Source: Micromonospora_G sp044901685
GTDB lineage: Bacteria; Actinomycetota; Actinomycetes; Mycobacteriales; Micromonosporaceae
DNA length: 64,000 nt
Direction of reading: 5' to 3'
NCBI RefSeq assembly: GCF_044901685.1
Contig: NZ_JBJDPS010000003.1
Span: forward strand, 806,001-870,000
The notes beneath the pieces were generated by a model. The model was not told the DNA's origin, did no database searches, and saw only the letters and a list, made by a program, of their open reading frames with translations. A program made the position numbers and the translations under genes. Position 1 is the stretch's first letter, and each line of letters begins with the position of its first letter. Positions 33,692 through 42,535 of this stretch are shown here, piece by piece.

Positions 33692-33973
33692 GTGGACACT
33701 GGAGATCGTCTGCTGACGCCGGGCGAGGTAGCTGCGCTGTTCCGCGTCGACCCCAAGACCGTCACCCGATGGGCTGCGGCCGGACGGATCGGCAGTATCC
33801 GGACGCCGGGCGGGCACCGTCGGTTCCGGGAGTCGGAGGTGCGTGCCCTACTCGAAGGCGAGGGCATGCTCGACGAGGTCGACGACAGCATGGCCAACCG
33901 GCCGCGCAACGCCGGCCCGGCGACGCCGACCGGCCCTGGTCCGGCCAGCGCGGGCAACGTCGGAATGCACTGA
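33692..33973 (+). CDS. bldC: BldC family MerR-like developmental regulator
   Basis: A 93-residue DNA-binding protein. AGGAGG lies 5 nt before the GTG. The MerR-type winged helix (LLTPGEVAALFRVDPKTVTRWAAAGRIGSIRTPGGHRRFRESEV, about 7-50) is nearly the whole folded protein, matching BldC, which controls the onset of development in streptomycetes by binding variable direct repeats. The C-terminal extension (about 60-93) is low-complexity Pro/Gly. The location close to menaquinone and heme genes is common in actinomycetes. Confidence 0.9.
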   Translation: MDTGDRLLTPGEVAALFRVDPKTVTRWAAAGRIGSIRTPGGHRRFRESEVRALLEGEGMLDEVDDSMANRPRNAGPATPTGPGPASAGNVGMH

Positions 33974-34018
33974 GGCACCATCCAGCACGACCCAGCACCA
34001 CCGAGTAGGACCCGAGGA

Positions 34019-34042
34019 TCGGGCCGGGGACCATCGGCCCGA
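34019..34042. terminator. Bidirectional hairpin between bldC and ubiX
   Basis: Perfect TCGGGCCG / CGGCCCGA arms with an 8-nt loop in the 114-bp space between two convergent genes. Confidence 0.6.
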
Positions 34043-34087
34043 ACCACGGCAAAAACCTCTTTCATCCCATTCTGCCTGATTGCGTAC

Positions 34088-34732
34088 TCAACCAGGGCTC
34101 TGGTCCTCGCGGCCGGCACCCAACTCGCCCGCCCAGCGCCGGAACAGCGAGTGCGGAACACCGAGCGCGTCGAGCACCTTGCCGGCGACGAAGTCGACCA
34201 ACTGCCGCGCCGAGGCGGACGCACCCGCACCGTAGAAACCAGGGCTCGCCGGAAGGACCACCGCTCCGGCGTCGTGCAGTGCGATCAGGTGCTCCAGGTG
34301 GCTGCGGGTCACCGGCGTCTCCCGGGGCACCACCACCACCGGCCGACGCTCCTTGAGGTTCACCTCGGCCGCCCGTTGCAGCAGGTCCTTCGAGAGCCCG
34401 ATGGCGATACCGGCACAGGCCGCCGTGCTCGCCGGCACCACCGCCATGCCGCGCACCGGGTACGACCCGCTGCTCGGCCCGGCGGCCAGGTCCCCGGCCG
34501 GCCAGTGGACCAGGTCCGCACCGCCCAGGTCACGCCCCAGCCACCCGCTCAGATCCGCACGCCAGTGGGCGTCCCGGAACCCCGCACCGGTCTCGTCGAA
34601 AATGGTCAGCCGGGCGGCCCGGGACACCACCAGGTCGACCGCCTCGCCGGCATCGATCAGCCCGCCGATGACGGCCGCCGCGTACGGCGTACCCGATGCT
34701 CCGGAAACCCCCACCACCCACGGCCTGCGCAT
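34088..34732 (-). CDS. ubiX: UbiX-type flavin prenyltransferase (menaquinone pathway)
   Basis: A 214-residue flavoprotein. The start is ATG 34732 or the GTG just before it. It has the flavin fold signature GVSGASGTPYA at the N-terminus, SRAARLT, VVPASTAACAGIAIGLSKDLLQRAAEVNLKERRPVVVVPRETP and FYGAG. UbiX prenylates FMN with dimethylallyl phosphate, making the cofactor for the UbiD decarboxylase encoded at 36.9-38.4 kb; in the futalosine route the pair is called MqnM and MqnL. It is divergent from the terpene synthase gene. Confidence 0.88.
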   Translation of the reverse strand: MRRPWVVGVSGASGTPYAAAVIGGLIDAGEAVDLVVSRAARLTIFDETGAGFRDAHWRADLSGWLGRDLGGADLVHWPAGDLAAGPSSGSYPVRGMAVVPASTAACAGIAIGLSKDLLQRAAEVNLKERRPVVVVPRETPVTRSHLEHLIALHDAGAVVLPASPGFYGAGASASARQLVDFVAGKVLDALGVPHSLFRRWAGELGAGREDQSPG

Positions 34733-34942
34733 CACCCAAGCGTGCCCGGTGCGGACGGCGGCCGTGGCACCGACCCCACCCGTTCAGGACCCAGATCACC
34801 CGGGGGCGGTAGGGGTGGTGGAGCGGAACGGCGGATGAGTCGACCCGGGGCCGGGATTGAGTAGTGCGGGGTCCGCGCGCGAACCGTGGAACTGCCATGC
34901 TTCTCGACGGGCCCGGCACCGGTCGTTTCGGGAGGTAACGGC

Positions 34943-35959
34943 ATGGACGGCGACAAGACAAGGTTGATCCGGTTCGATTGTCCGATTCCGTCCAGAATCT
35001 CACCCTACGCGGACGCCGTCCAGGACTGGTTGCCCGGGTGGCTCCGACGCTCCGGCCACCCGCTGGACGAGCGCGACGCGGCACGACTGCACCGACACGG
35101 TTTCGCCAGGTACGCCGGCCGCCTCTACCCCTCCGCCTCGCTCGCCGACCTACGCACCCTCACCGCGCTCTTCACCTGGTTCTTCCTGCTGGACGACGCC
35201 TGCGACGGCAGCGCCGGACCCGACCCGGCGTTCGTCCGGGACCTGCGCGACGGCATCCTGCGGCTGCTCCGGGACGGGCCGCGTACCCGCCACCCCGGCT
35301 TCACCGGGCCGCTGCGCCGGATGCTGGTGGACGCCTGGCGGGTGCCGTCCCGACGGCTCTCCCCCGCCGCCCGGGACCGGTTCGTGGACGCGGTCGCCCA
35401 CCACCTGGACGGCGTACTGGTCGAAGCGAGCAACAAGGCAACCGGTCGGCACCCGACCGTGCCCGAGTACGTGGAACTGCGTCGGGCCACCTCGGCCGCG
35501 TACGTGTCGCACACGTTGATCGAGTTCGTCACCGGCCGACCGCTGCCCGACGCGGTCTACCACCACCCGGCGGTACGCGAATACGCCGCCACCGGCAACG
35601 ACCTGCTCTCCTGGTTCAACGACCTGCTCTCGCTGCGGCGGGACGCGGCCACCTCGGGCGGGCACAACCTGGTGCTCGCGGTGAGCCGCGCGGAGGGGCT
35701 GACCGAGCGGGAGGCGGTACTGGCCGTGGTCCGACGGTGGCAGCAGACGATGGACCGGTTCGGCGGGCTGCGGGCCGGCGTACCGTCGTTCGGTCCCTCG
35801 ATCGACCGGGCCCTGCGTGACCACCTGGACGGCATCGGTCTCTCGGTGCGCGGCACCATCGACTGGTCGCTGGAGAGCAGCCGCTACCGGCAGAGCACCG
35901 GACTGACGGTCTCGGTCCCCCCGGTCCGCCCGCCGGACGGCATCCGGGATGCGATCTGA
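34943..35959 (+). CDS. Class I terpene synthase
   Basis: A 338-residue terpene cyclase with GGAGG 7 nt before the ATG. The metal-binding motifs are intact: DDACD near residue 86 and the NSE-type triad NDLLSLRRDAATSGGHN (about 220-236), with the RY pair near the C-terminus (SSRYRQS). Length and motif spacing fit bacterial sesqui- or monoterpene synthases that cyclise farnesyl or geranyl diphosphate. Product cannot be predicted from the motifs. There are no P450 or methyltransferase partners nearby. It is placed between two menaquinone genes that also use prenyl substrates. Confidence 0.85.
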   Translation: MDGDKTRLIRFDCPIPSRISPYADAVQDWLPGWLRRSGHPLDERDAARLHRHGFARYAGRLYPSASLADLRTLTALFTWFFLLDDACDGSAGPDPAFVRDLRDGILRLLRDGPRTRHPGFTGPLRRMLVDAWRVPSRRLSPAARDRFVDAVAHHLDGVLVEASNKATGRHPTVPEYVELRRATSAAYVSHTLIEFVTGRPLPDAVYHHPAVREYAATGNDLLSWFNDLLSLRRDAATSGGHNLVLAVSRAEGLTEREAVLAVVRRWQQTMDRFGGLRAGVPSFGPSIDRALRDHLDGIGLSVRGTIDWSLESSRYRQSTGLTVSVPPVRPPDGIRDAI

Positions 35960-36012
35960 GCCAGCCTGGGCCGCGACCGCCCCGGACGGCGGGCCGATCG
36001 CCCCCGGGCCGC

Positions 36013-36927
36013 TCAGGCTCGCAGGTGCAGCCGGAAGACCAGATCCAGCAGGGCGAAGAGGAAGAGCGCGATCGCGACGAAGCCGTTCGCGGTGAAGAAC
36101 GCCCGGTTGACCCGGGACAGGTCGGTCGGGGTGACCACCAGGTGCTGGTACGCGAAGGCCGCCACGGTCAGCACCAGGCCGATCCAGAACAGCCAGCCGA
36201 GCCCGATCAGTACGCCGAACCAGACGAAGAGCGCGAACGTCACCACGTGCGTCACGGTCGACAGGTGCAGCGCGAAGGGCTTGCCGTAGCGGGCGGGAAC
36301 GCTGCGTACCCCGATCTCGCGGTCGATCTCGGCGTCCTGGCAGGCGTAGATCAGGTCGAATCCGCCGATCCAGAGCCCGACCGCGGCACCGAGCAGCCAG
36401 GCCGGGCCGGAACCGGAGAAGGTGCCGGTCACCGCGAGCCAGGCGCCGACCGGGCCGACCGCCTGCGCGAGCGCCAGGATGGCGTGCGGCCAGTCGGTGA
36501 ACCGCTTGCCGTACGGGTAGAGGATCAGCGGCGCCACGGCGAGCGGGGCCAGGGCGAAGCAGAGCGGGTTGAGCGCGGCGGCGGCACCGAGGAAGACGAG
36601 CACGGCGACGATCGCGCCGGTCCAGGCGGTCCGGACGCTCACCGCCCCGGTGACCAACTCCCGCCCGGCCGTACGCGGATTGCGCGCGTCGATCCGCCGG
36701 TCGATGATCCGGTTCGCCGCCATGGCGAAGGTACGGGCGCCGACCATGGCGACGGTGATCAGCAGCAGGTCGACCCAGCGCACCCGACCGCCGTCGACGA
36801 ACATCGCGGCCAGCGCGGAGAGGAAGGCGAACGGGAGCGCGAAGACGGAGTGCTCGATCATGACGAGCTTCAGGAACGACTTCACCCGTCCCGGCCGCTC
36901 GGCCACGGTGGTAGCAGCGGCGGTCAC
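36013..36927 (-). CDS. mqnP: MqnP, UbiA-family prenyltransferase for menaquinone
   Basis: A 304-residue membrane enzyme with eight or nine spans. The two Asp-rich sites of the UbiA family are present: NRIIDRRID (near residue 72) and DAEIDREIGVRS (near 190). It attaches the polyprenyl chain to the 1,4-dihydroxy-6-naphthoate core in the futalosine pathway. Its GTG overlaps the stop of the UbiD-like gene by 4 nt (GTGA), so the prenyltransferase and the decarboxylase are translationally coupled. Confidence 0.9.
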   Translation of the reverse strand: MTAAATTVAERPGRVKSFLKLVMIEHSVFALPFAFLSALAAMFVDGGRVRWVDLLLITVAMVGARTFAMAANRIIDRRIDARNPRTAGRELVTGAVSVRTAWTGAIVAVLVFLGAAAALNPLCFALAPLAVAPLILYPYGKRFTDWPHAILALAQAVGPVGAWLAVTGTFSGSGPAWLLGAAVGLWIGGFDLIYACQDAEIDREIGVRSVPARYGKPFALHLSTVTHVVTFALFVWFGVLIGLGWLFWIGLVLTVAAFAYQHLVVTPTDLSRVNRAFFTANGFVAIALFLFALLDLVFRLHLRA

Positions 36928-38384
36928 TGTATTCCGTACTCCTTCCAGCGCTTGTCGACCAGTGCCCGGATCTCGGGCGACATGGTCATCTCCTCCGGCC
37001 AGCCTCGGGTGTAACCCTCGGTGGGAAGCTTCCGGGTCGCGTCGACGCCCGCCTTGCCGCCCCAGAACTGCTGGTACGACGCGTGGTCGAGGTGGTCCAC
37101 CGGACCCTGGGTGACCAGCAGGTCGTGCGAGTAGTCGACGTTGCCGAAGGCGCGGAACGCCACCTCCGCATAGTCGTGTACGTCGCAGTCCTCGTCGACC
37201 ACCACGATCAACTTGGCCAGCGAGAGCAGGTGGGCACCCCAGATCGCGTTCATCACCTTCTGGGCGTGCTTCGGGTAGCGCTTGCGGATCGAGACGATCA
37301 CGCAGTTGTGGAACACCCCGGCGGCCGGCATGTCGTAGTCGACGATGTCCGGGATCAGCAGCTTGAGCAGGGGCAGGAAGATCCGCTCGGTGGCCTTGCC
37401 CAGGCCGTGGTCCTCCTGCGGCGGCTGAGAGGTGACGATCGAGTGGTAGACCGGCTCGCGCTGGGTGGTCATCACCTCGACGTGCATCACCGGGAACGGT
37501 TCGACCGGGGTGTAGAAGCCGGTGTGGTCGCCGAACGGCCCCTCCGGCAGCCGCTCGCCCGGCTCGATGTAGCCCTCCAGGACGATCTGGGCGTTCGCCG
37601 GCACCTGCAACGGCACGGTCAGACAGTCGACCATCTCGACCCGCTCGCCGCGCAGGAAACCGGCGAACAGGTATTCGTCGATGTCACCGGGGAGCGGGGC
37701 CGAGGCGGCGTAGCTGACCACCGGGTCGCTGCCGATCGCGATGGCGACCGGGAGCCGTTCACCCCGGCGCTCGGCGACCGCGTGGTGCGCGGTCGAGTCC
37801 TTGTGGATCTGCCAGTGCATGCCGAGGGTGTTCCGCGAGTGCTGCTGCAACCGGTAGAGACCGAGGTTGCGCTTGCCGGTCTCCGGGTGCTTGGTGTGGG
37901 TCAGCCCGTAGTTGTGGAAGATCCCGCCGTCGCCGGGCCAGACCTGTAGGCCGGGCAGGCGGTCCAGGTCGACGTCCGCGCCCCGGTAGACAACCTGCTG
38001 GCAGGGAGCGGTCTTGACCTTCTTCGGCGGCACCGACTTGAGCTGGAGCACCTTGCCGAGACCGTCCCGGATGCCGGACCAGCCGACCGGCAGCTCCGGC
38101 TTGACCAGGGCGCCGATCCGGTCGCCGATCTCGTCGAGCCGGTCCACGCCGAGCGCCATGGCCATCCGGCGTTCGGTGCCGAAGAGGTTGACCGCGACCG
38201 GCATCTCGCCCCGGGTCGGGCGCTCGAAGAGCAGCGCCGGGCCGTTGGCCCGGACGGTCCGGGTGACCACCTCGCTGATCTCCAGCGTGGGGTCGACCGG
38301 CACGGTCACCCGGCGCAACTCGCCCGCGCTCTCGAGTGCGGCGAGAAAATCCTTGAGATCGGCGTACGGGAAGCCACGGGCCAT
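36924..38384 (-). CDS. mqnL: UbiD-family decarboxylase MqnL
   Basis: A 486-residue prenylated-FMN-dependent decarboxylase. Features: SRNTLGMHWQIHKDSTAHHA, the EGPFGDHTGFY motif carrying catalytic Glu/Asp residues, and ERIFLPLLKLLIPDIVDYDMP. It removes the carboxylate from prenylated dihydroxynaphthoate. The ATG at 38384 is used with GGGAG 10 nt upstream. It is the first gene of a two-gene unit with mqnP and depends on UbiX for its cofactor. Confidence 0.9.
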   Translation of the reverse strand: MARGFPYADLKDFLAALESAGELRRVTVPVDPTLEISEVVTRTVRANGPALLFERPTRGEMPVAVNLFGTERRMAMALGVDRLDEIGDRIGALVKPELPVGWSGIRDGLGKVLQLKSVPPKKVKTAPCQQVVYRGADVDLDRLPGLQVWPGDGGIFHNYGLTHTKHPETGKRNLGLYRLQQHSRNTLGMHWQIHKDSTAHHAVAERRGERLPVAIAIGSDPVVSYAASAPLPGDIDEYLFAGFLRGERVEMVDCLTVPLQVPANAQIVLEGYIEPGERLPEGPFGDHTGFYTPVEPFPVMHVEVMTTQREPVYHSIVTSQPPQEDHGLGKATERIFLPLLKLLIPDIVDYDMPAAGVFHNCVIVSIRKRYPKHAQKVMNAIWGAHLLSLAKLIVVVDEDCDVHDYAEVAFRAFGNVDYSHDLLVTQGPVDHLDHASYQQFWGGKAGVDATRKLPTEGYTRGWPEEMTMSPEIRALVDKRWKEYGIQ

Positions 38385-38427
38385 ACCCGCCAGTCTCCCG
38401 CACCCCCGGCCCGGTCGACTCAGCCGG

Positions 38428-38446
38428 GGTGCCCGGCGCGGGCACC
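38428..38446 (-). terminator. Short hairpin between the 38462 gene and mqnL
   Basis: GGTGCCCG / CGGGCACC with a 3-nt loop, 15 bp past the stop at 38462. No T-run. Confidence 0.55.
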
Positions 38447-38461
38447 GATCGGCGTCACCGG

Positions 38462-38866
38462 TCAGAGCAGGCCGATGCCGAGCAGGAGCGTGCCGGCGGT
38501 GAGGCTGGCGCCGCCCGCCACGACCAGCCAGATCAGCTTGTTCGGCTTGGTGTCCGACGGCCGGACGACGGAGAGGAAGAAGCCGAGCGGCATCAGGATC
38601 GGGGCGGCGACGAACAGGCCGCGGACCGCCATCTTCAGGCTGTCGGACCAGTCCGTCTGGTCGACGTAGAGCATGGCCACCAGCGCGAGGAGCACGAGCA
38701 CTCCGGCGTGGGCATGGCCGGCGGTCCACAGCGCGCGGCGCACCGGGTTGTCGAGGTAGCCGGGGATGCGACGAACCAGGTTCATCAACAGCGACAGCCC
38801 GCCGAACGCGATGGTGCCGACGGTGATCAACAGGATGGCGGCGGTGGTACGGGTTTCCGGGGTCAC
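38462..38866 (-). CDS. Four-span membrane protein of unknown function
   Basis: 134 residues. The GTG at 38866 is preferred because GGAG lies 6-7 nt upstream; a longer frame starts at 38938 without such a site. Four membrane spans (about 10-30, 46-65, 77-95 and 109-130) include a WTAGHAHAGVLVLLAL segment whose histidines could bind heme or metal. It is flanked by menaquinone and cytochrome c assembly genes, so a respiratory role is possible but unproven. Confidence 0.65.
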   Translation of the reverse strand: MTPETRTTAAILLITVGTIAFGGLSLLMNLVRRIPGYLDNPVRRALWTAGHAHAGVLVLLALVAMLYVDQTDWSDSLKMAVRGLFVAAPILMPLGFFLSVVRPSDTKPNKLIWLVVAGGASLTAGTLLLGIGLL

Positions 38867-38970
38867 GGCCTGCTCCGGGGTGGCGAGACGAATGAGCTTG
38901 TCAGTGTCAAGATTGGCGCCCGCAGGACATCTTGTCAACAGCTAGATCAGTCGATCGCCCGGCTCAGGTA

Positions 38971-38988
38971 GCCCCGCGATCACGGGGC
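38971..38988 (-). terminator. Small hairpin after ccsB
   Basis: GCCCCG / CGGGGC with a 6-nt loop, just past the ccsB stop at 39006. Confidence 0.45.
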
Positions 38989-39005
38989 AGCCCGGCTCTA
39001 CCGCG

Positions 39006-40001
39006 TCAGTTCACGCCCGCGTACGAGTGCAGGCCGGTGAAGAAGAAGTTCACCCCGAAGAGGTTCATCAGCATGGTGAGGAAGCCGAGGATCGAGATCC
39101 AGGCGACCACGTTGCGCTTCACGCTCGGGGTGGCCCGCGCGTGCAGGTAGCCGGCGTAGACCACCCAGGAGATGAACGCCCAGGTCTCCTTCGGGTCCCA
39201 GCCCCACGCCCGCCCCCAGGCCGCCTCGGCCCAGACCGCACCGGCGATCACCGCGAAGGTGAAGATCGGGAAGGCGAACGCGTTGAGGCCGAAGGTCAGT
39301 CGTTCGAGCGTCACCGCGCTCGGCGCCTTACGCGCCAACACGTACGGGAAACTGCGCTTGCCGGACTCGTACCTGGCCCGCAGGAGATACATCGCGGCGG
39401 GGACGAAGGCGAGCAGCAGGATGCCGGAGGAGAAGCTGATCGTGGTTACGTGGATGTCGAACCAGTACGAGTTCAGCGCCGGCACCAGTGGCACCACCGG
39501 GGTGTAGAGCACCAGCCCGGCGATGCCGAGCAGCACCACCATCACCAGGCTCAGCAGCAGCCCCAACTGGCGGATGGCCGGCCAGCGGAAGAGCAGGTAA
39601 AGCCAGCCGGCGGCACCGACGAAGGTCACCGACAGCACGAACTCGTACATGTTGCCCCAGGGCAGCCGGTCCGCCGCGACCCCCCGGGTGACCAGTGCGC
39701 CGAGGTGCAGCGCGGTGGCGATCAGGGTGGCCACCAGGGCGATCCGGGCGGCGACCACGACCCGGCCGGTCGGCTTCGGCGGCAGCTTGCCGACAAACGC
39801 CCCGTCGTCCGGGACATCCGCCGCGCCGCTGTCGTCGGAGGTCGAGCCCCCCGCGCCCACCGAGACGAGTTGCCGGGCCGGACGGGCGATCCGGGCGACC
39901 GTGCCGTTGCCGCCGAAGGCGTACGACGCGGCGTGACTGATCATGGCGATCAGGTACCCCAGGATCGTGAACACCAGGAGCTGGTCGGAGAGTGCGGCCA
40001 T
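39006..40001 (-). CDS. ccsB: Cytochrome c biogenesis protein CcsB (System II)
   Basis: A 331-residue membrane protein with about eight spans. The heme-handling WWD-type motif is present as WGRAWGWDPKETWAFISW (near 265-282), with conserved histidines at HLGALV, DIHVTTIS and LHAR. With ResB it moves heme across the membrane and attaches it to apocytochrome c. A linker of about 50 residues after the first span (about 35-80) is longer than usual. The ATG directly abuts the stop of resB (TAGATG). Confidence 0.93.
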   Translation of the reverse strand: MAALSDQLLVFTILGYLIAMISHAASYAFGGNGTVARIARPARQLVSVGAGGSTSDDSGAADVPDDGAFVGKLPPKPTGRVVVAARIALVATLIATALHLGALVTRGVAADRLPWGNMYEFVLSVTFVGAAGWLYLLFRWPAIRQLGLLLSLVMVVLLGIAGLVLYTPVVPLVPALNSYWFDIHVTTISFSSGILLLAFVPAAMYLLRARYESGKRSFPYVLARKAPSAVTLERLTFGLNAFAFPIFTFAVIAGAVWAEAAWGRAWGWDPKETWAFISWVVYAGYLHARATPSVKRNVVAWISILGFLTMLMNLFGVNFFFTGLHSYAGVN

Positions 40002-41669
40002 CTACTCGGTCCCTTCTCGGCTCCCGGCACCGCGTTTCACCGCGGCGACGAGTTGGTCGAACTCGTCGGCGAATCCGGCGTAGTCGGTGCGCGGTAGGCC
40101 ACCGGCCTCGACCAAGCTACTACCGCCCGTCGTGGAACCATTCTCCGGGGCGGCCGGAGTCACCCGGAACCAGACCCGACGGCGCCGGCTGAACAGCGCG
40201 AACATCAGGCCGATCAGCAGCAGCACCGAGCTGACCAGCATCAGCGTCGAAGCGGGCGCGTGCCGTACGGAGAGGGTGATGTACTGCTGGGTGCCGAGGA
40301 ACTCGACCTTCGTGCCGTCGTCGAGGGTCCAGCTCTCGTTCGGGCGGAGCAGCTTCGCCTCACCGACCTGGGTCAGCCTCCCCTCGCGGATCAGCTTCTG
40401 GTTGAGGCTGTAGACCGATCCGGGCAGCCCGGCGTCCAGACCGAGGTTGCCCCGGTAGGCGATCAGCATCAGCGCCGGGTTGCGCTCCGAGGGGAACTGC
40501 GAGCGTACGAAGGGTGGCTGGTCCGGCGCGGTCGGCAGGTAGATCCCCTCGAACGCGACCTGGAGCTTCGGGTCCCGTTCGCCGGTCTTCGGGTCCAGGT
40601 TGACGTCGGGGAAGGTGGCCACACCCTCGCTGGTCAGATTGCCGTCGTTGCTCAGGAAGGGCGATGTGACGGTGATCGACTTGCCGTTGCGGTCGGTGTA
40701 CCGGATCACCGGGGCGTAACCGTGTCCGAGCAGGTAGACGCTCGCACCGTTGAGCCGCAGCGGCGAGTTGACCGAGAAGTCGGCCGGTCGCTGCGCGCCG
40801 CCGTCCTCGTCGACCAGCACCGAGGCGCTGAACGACTCCGGCTGCCCGGAGGGGAGGAACCGGGCCTTGAAGTTGGTCAACTCCAGGCAGAACCCGGGCA
40901 GGTCGGTGTCCCGCACCCGGGGCCCGAGGCCGGATTCGCTGAACTGGTCGATGGTGCTACAGAACGAGTGGTCCTTGCCGGCGACCAGCAGCCGGTTGCC
41001 GTGCCAGCCGTACCAGGAGCCGAGCGCGACCGCGACGAGCATGGCCAGCAGCGAGATGTGGAAGAGCAGGTTGCCGCTCTCCTTGAGGTAGCCCTTCTCG
41101 GCAGCGACGGTGTCGCCGTGCACCGCCACCCGCCACCGCCGCTTGCGCAACATGGCCGCGATCGCCGGCAGCTCGCCGCCCGCCTCCGCGACGGCCTGCC
41201 GCCCGGTCCCGTCCAGCTCGGCCAGGACCGCGTGTTGCGGCAACCGGTCCATCCGCTTCGGACCCGCCGGCGGTACGGAGCGCAGCGTGCGTACGTGGTC
41301 GCGCATGCGCGGCACGATGCAGCCCACCAGCGACGTGAAGAGCAGCAGGTAGATCGCGGAGAACCAGATCGAGGCGAAGACGTCGAACCCGCCGATCCGG
41401 TCGAGCACCGGGGCCAGGTCGGGGTGGGCCCGGAAGTACTCGTCGACCTTCTCCGGACTGATGTTGCGCTGCGGCAGCACCGAGCCAGGGATCGCCGCCA
41501 CCGCGAGCAGGAAGAGCAGGATCAGCGCCGTACGCATGCTGGTGAGCTGCCGCCAGGAGTTGCGCAGCAGCGCGACCAGGCGGTTCGTCCCCCGTACCCT
41601 CGGCGGGTCGACCTCTGTCGTGGTGCCCCGCCCGGCGCCCGTGTCGGTACGTTCCTCGACGCTCCCCAT
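40002..41669 (-). CDS. resB: Cytochrome c biogenesis protein ResB (System II)
   Basis: A 555-residue protein with three N-terminal spans (about 45-65, 100-125 and 195-215), a large outer domain (about 220-475) and a final span (about 485-505) followed by a charged tail. NSWRQLTSMRTALILLFLLAVAAIPGSVLPQ is typical of ResB. It forms the heme lyase with CcsB. Its ATG shares one base with the ccdA stop (TGATG). Confidence 0.93.
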   Translation of the reverse strand: MGSVEERTDTGAGRGTTTEVDPPRVRGTNRLVALLRNSWRQLTSMRTALILLFLLAVAAIPGSVLPQRNISPEKVDEYFRAHPDLAPVLDRIGGFDVFASIWFSAIYLLLFTSLVGCIVPRMRDHVRTLRSVPPAGPKRMDRLPQHAVLAELDGTGRQAVAEAGGELPAIAAMLRKRRWRVAVHGDTVAAEKGYLKESGNLLFHISLLAMLVAVALGSWYGWHGNRLLVAGKDHSFCSTIDQFSESGLGPRVRDTDLPGFCLELTNFKARFLPSGQPESFSASVLVDEDGGAQRPADFSVNSPLRLNGASVYLLGHGYAPVIRYTDRNGKSITVTSPFLSNDGNLTSEGVATFPDVNLDPKTGERDPKLQVAFEGIYLPTAPDQPPFVRSQFPSERNPALMLIAYRGNLGLDAGLPGSVYSLNQKLIREGRLTQVGEAKLLRPNESWTLDDGTKVEFLGTQQYITLSVRHAPASTLMLVSSVLLLIGLMFALFSRRRRVWFRVTPAAPENGSTTGGSSLVEAGGLPRTDYAGFADEFDQLVAAVKRGAGSREGTE

Positions 41670-42535
41670 CAGATGCTGACCTCACCGACGCCGAAGGTGG
41701 TCTGCAACCAGATCACGAAGTCGAGCCAACCGCCGGTGACCAGGGCGAGGCCGACCACGACCAGCAGCGCGCCACCGATCCGGGTGACCCAGAGGCTGTT
41801 GCGCCGGATCGCCTTGAAGACCCCGAGCAGGCGCCGGAAGGCCAGCCCGAAGATCACGAACGGCAGCCCGAGCCCGAGGCAGTACGCGACCGCCAGCAAC
41901 GCCGCCCGGTCGGTCTGTCCGCTCACCGCGGCCATGCCCAGCACCGCGCCGAGCGTCGGCCCGGAGCAGGGCAGCCAGGAGAGGGCGAAGACCGCGCCGA
42001 AGACCGGTGCCCCGATCAGCCCGGCCGCCGGCAGCCGCTGGATCCGGAACTCCCGTTGCAGGCCGGGGATCAGCCCGAGGAAGGCGAGCCCGAGCAGGAT
42101 GATCAGCGCGCCGATCCCGATCTCCAGCGCCCGCCGGTGGGTGGCGAGCAGTTGCCCGGCGCTGGCGGCAAGGATGGCGCTGAGCACGTACACGATGGTG
42201 AAGCCGGTGATGAACAGGAGCGTGCCGGCGAGCACCCGCCCCTTCACCGCCCCCGCACCACGTACGGCCACCGCCACCCCACCGCCGCCGCTCTCGCCCT
42301 CGGCTGAGGCGTTAGGAAGGGCCCCTTCTACAACTGAATCCGATAACTGGGGGCCCTTCCTAACCCGGGAGGCGTCGAGGTCGGCGCCGGCGAGGCCGGT
42401 GACGTACGACAGGTAGCCGGGCACCAGCGGCAGGATGCACGGGGAGAGGAAGCTGACCAGGCCGGCGAGGGCCGCCGCGCCGAACGCCAGCAGCAGCGGT
42501 CCACTCTCGGCGAGGTTCGCGAAGGTGTCGCCCAT
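41669..42535 (-). CDS. ccdA: CcdA thiol-disulfide transporter with inserted palindrome
   Basis: A 288-residue membrane protein with six spans. The redox cysteines are in FLSPCILPLVPGYLSY (span 1) and SWLPCSGPTLGA (span 4). It passes electrons from thioredoxin to the outer thioredoxin-like protein encoded just upstream, keeping apocytochrome c reduced. Between spans 1 and 2 lies an unusual hydrophilic insert of roughly 40 residues. Part of it is encoded by a complete copy of the dispersed GGAAGGGCCCC palindrome and reads RKGPQLSDSVVEGALPN. The frame is kept, and the insert falls in the loop. Confidence 0.9.
   Translation of the reverse strand: MGDTFANLAESGPLLLAFGAAALAGLVSFLSPCILPLVPGYLSYVTGLAGADLDASRVRKGPQLSDSVVEGALPNASAEGESGGGGVAVAVRGAGAVKGRVLAGTLLFITGFTIVYVLSAILAASAGQLLATHRRALEIGIGALIILLGLAFLGLIPGLQREFRIQRLPAAGLIGAPVFGAVFALSWLPCSGPTLGAVLGMAAVSGQTDRAALLAVAYCLGLGLPFVIFGLAFRRLLGVFKAIRRNSLWVTRIGGALLVVVGLALVTGGWLDFVIWLQTTFGVGEVSI
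42312..42363. repeat. Dispersed GGAAGGGCCCC palindrome, copy 2, inside ccdA
   Basis: Perfect 14-bp arms TTAGGAAGGGCCCC and GGGGCCCTTCCTAA enclose 24 nt. It lies wholly within the ccdA reading frame, unlike the other two copies, which are intergenic. Confidence 0.9.
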
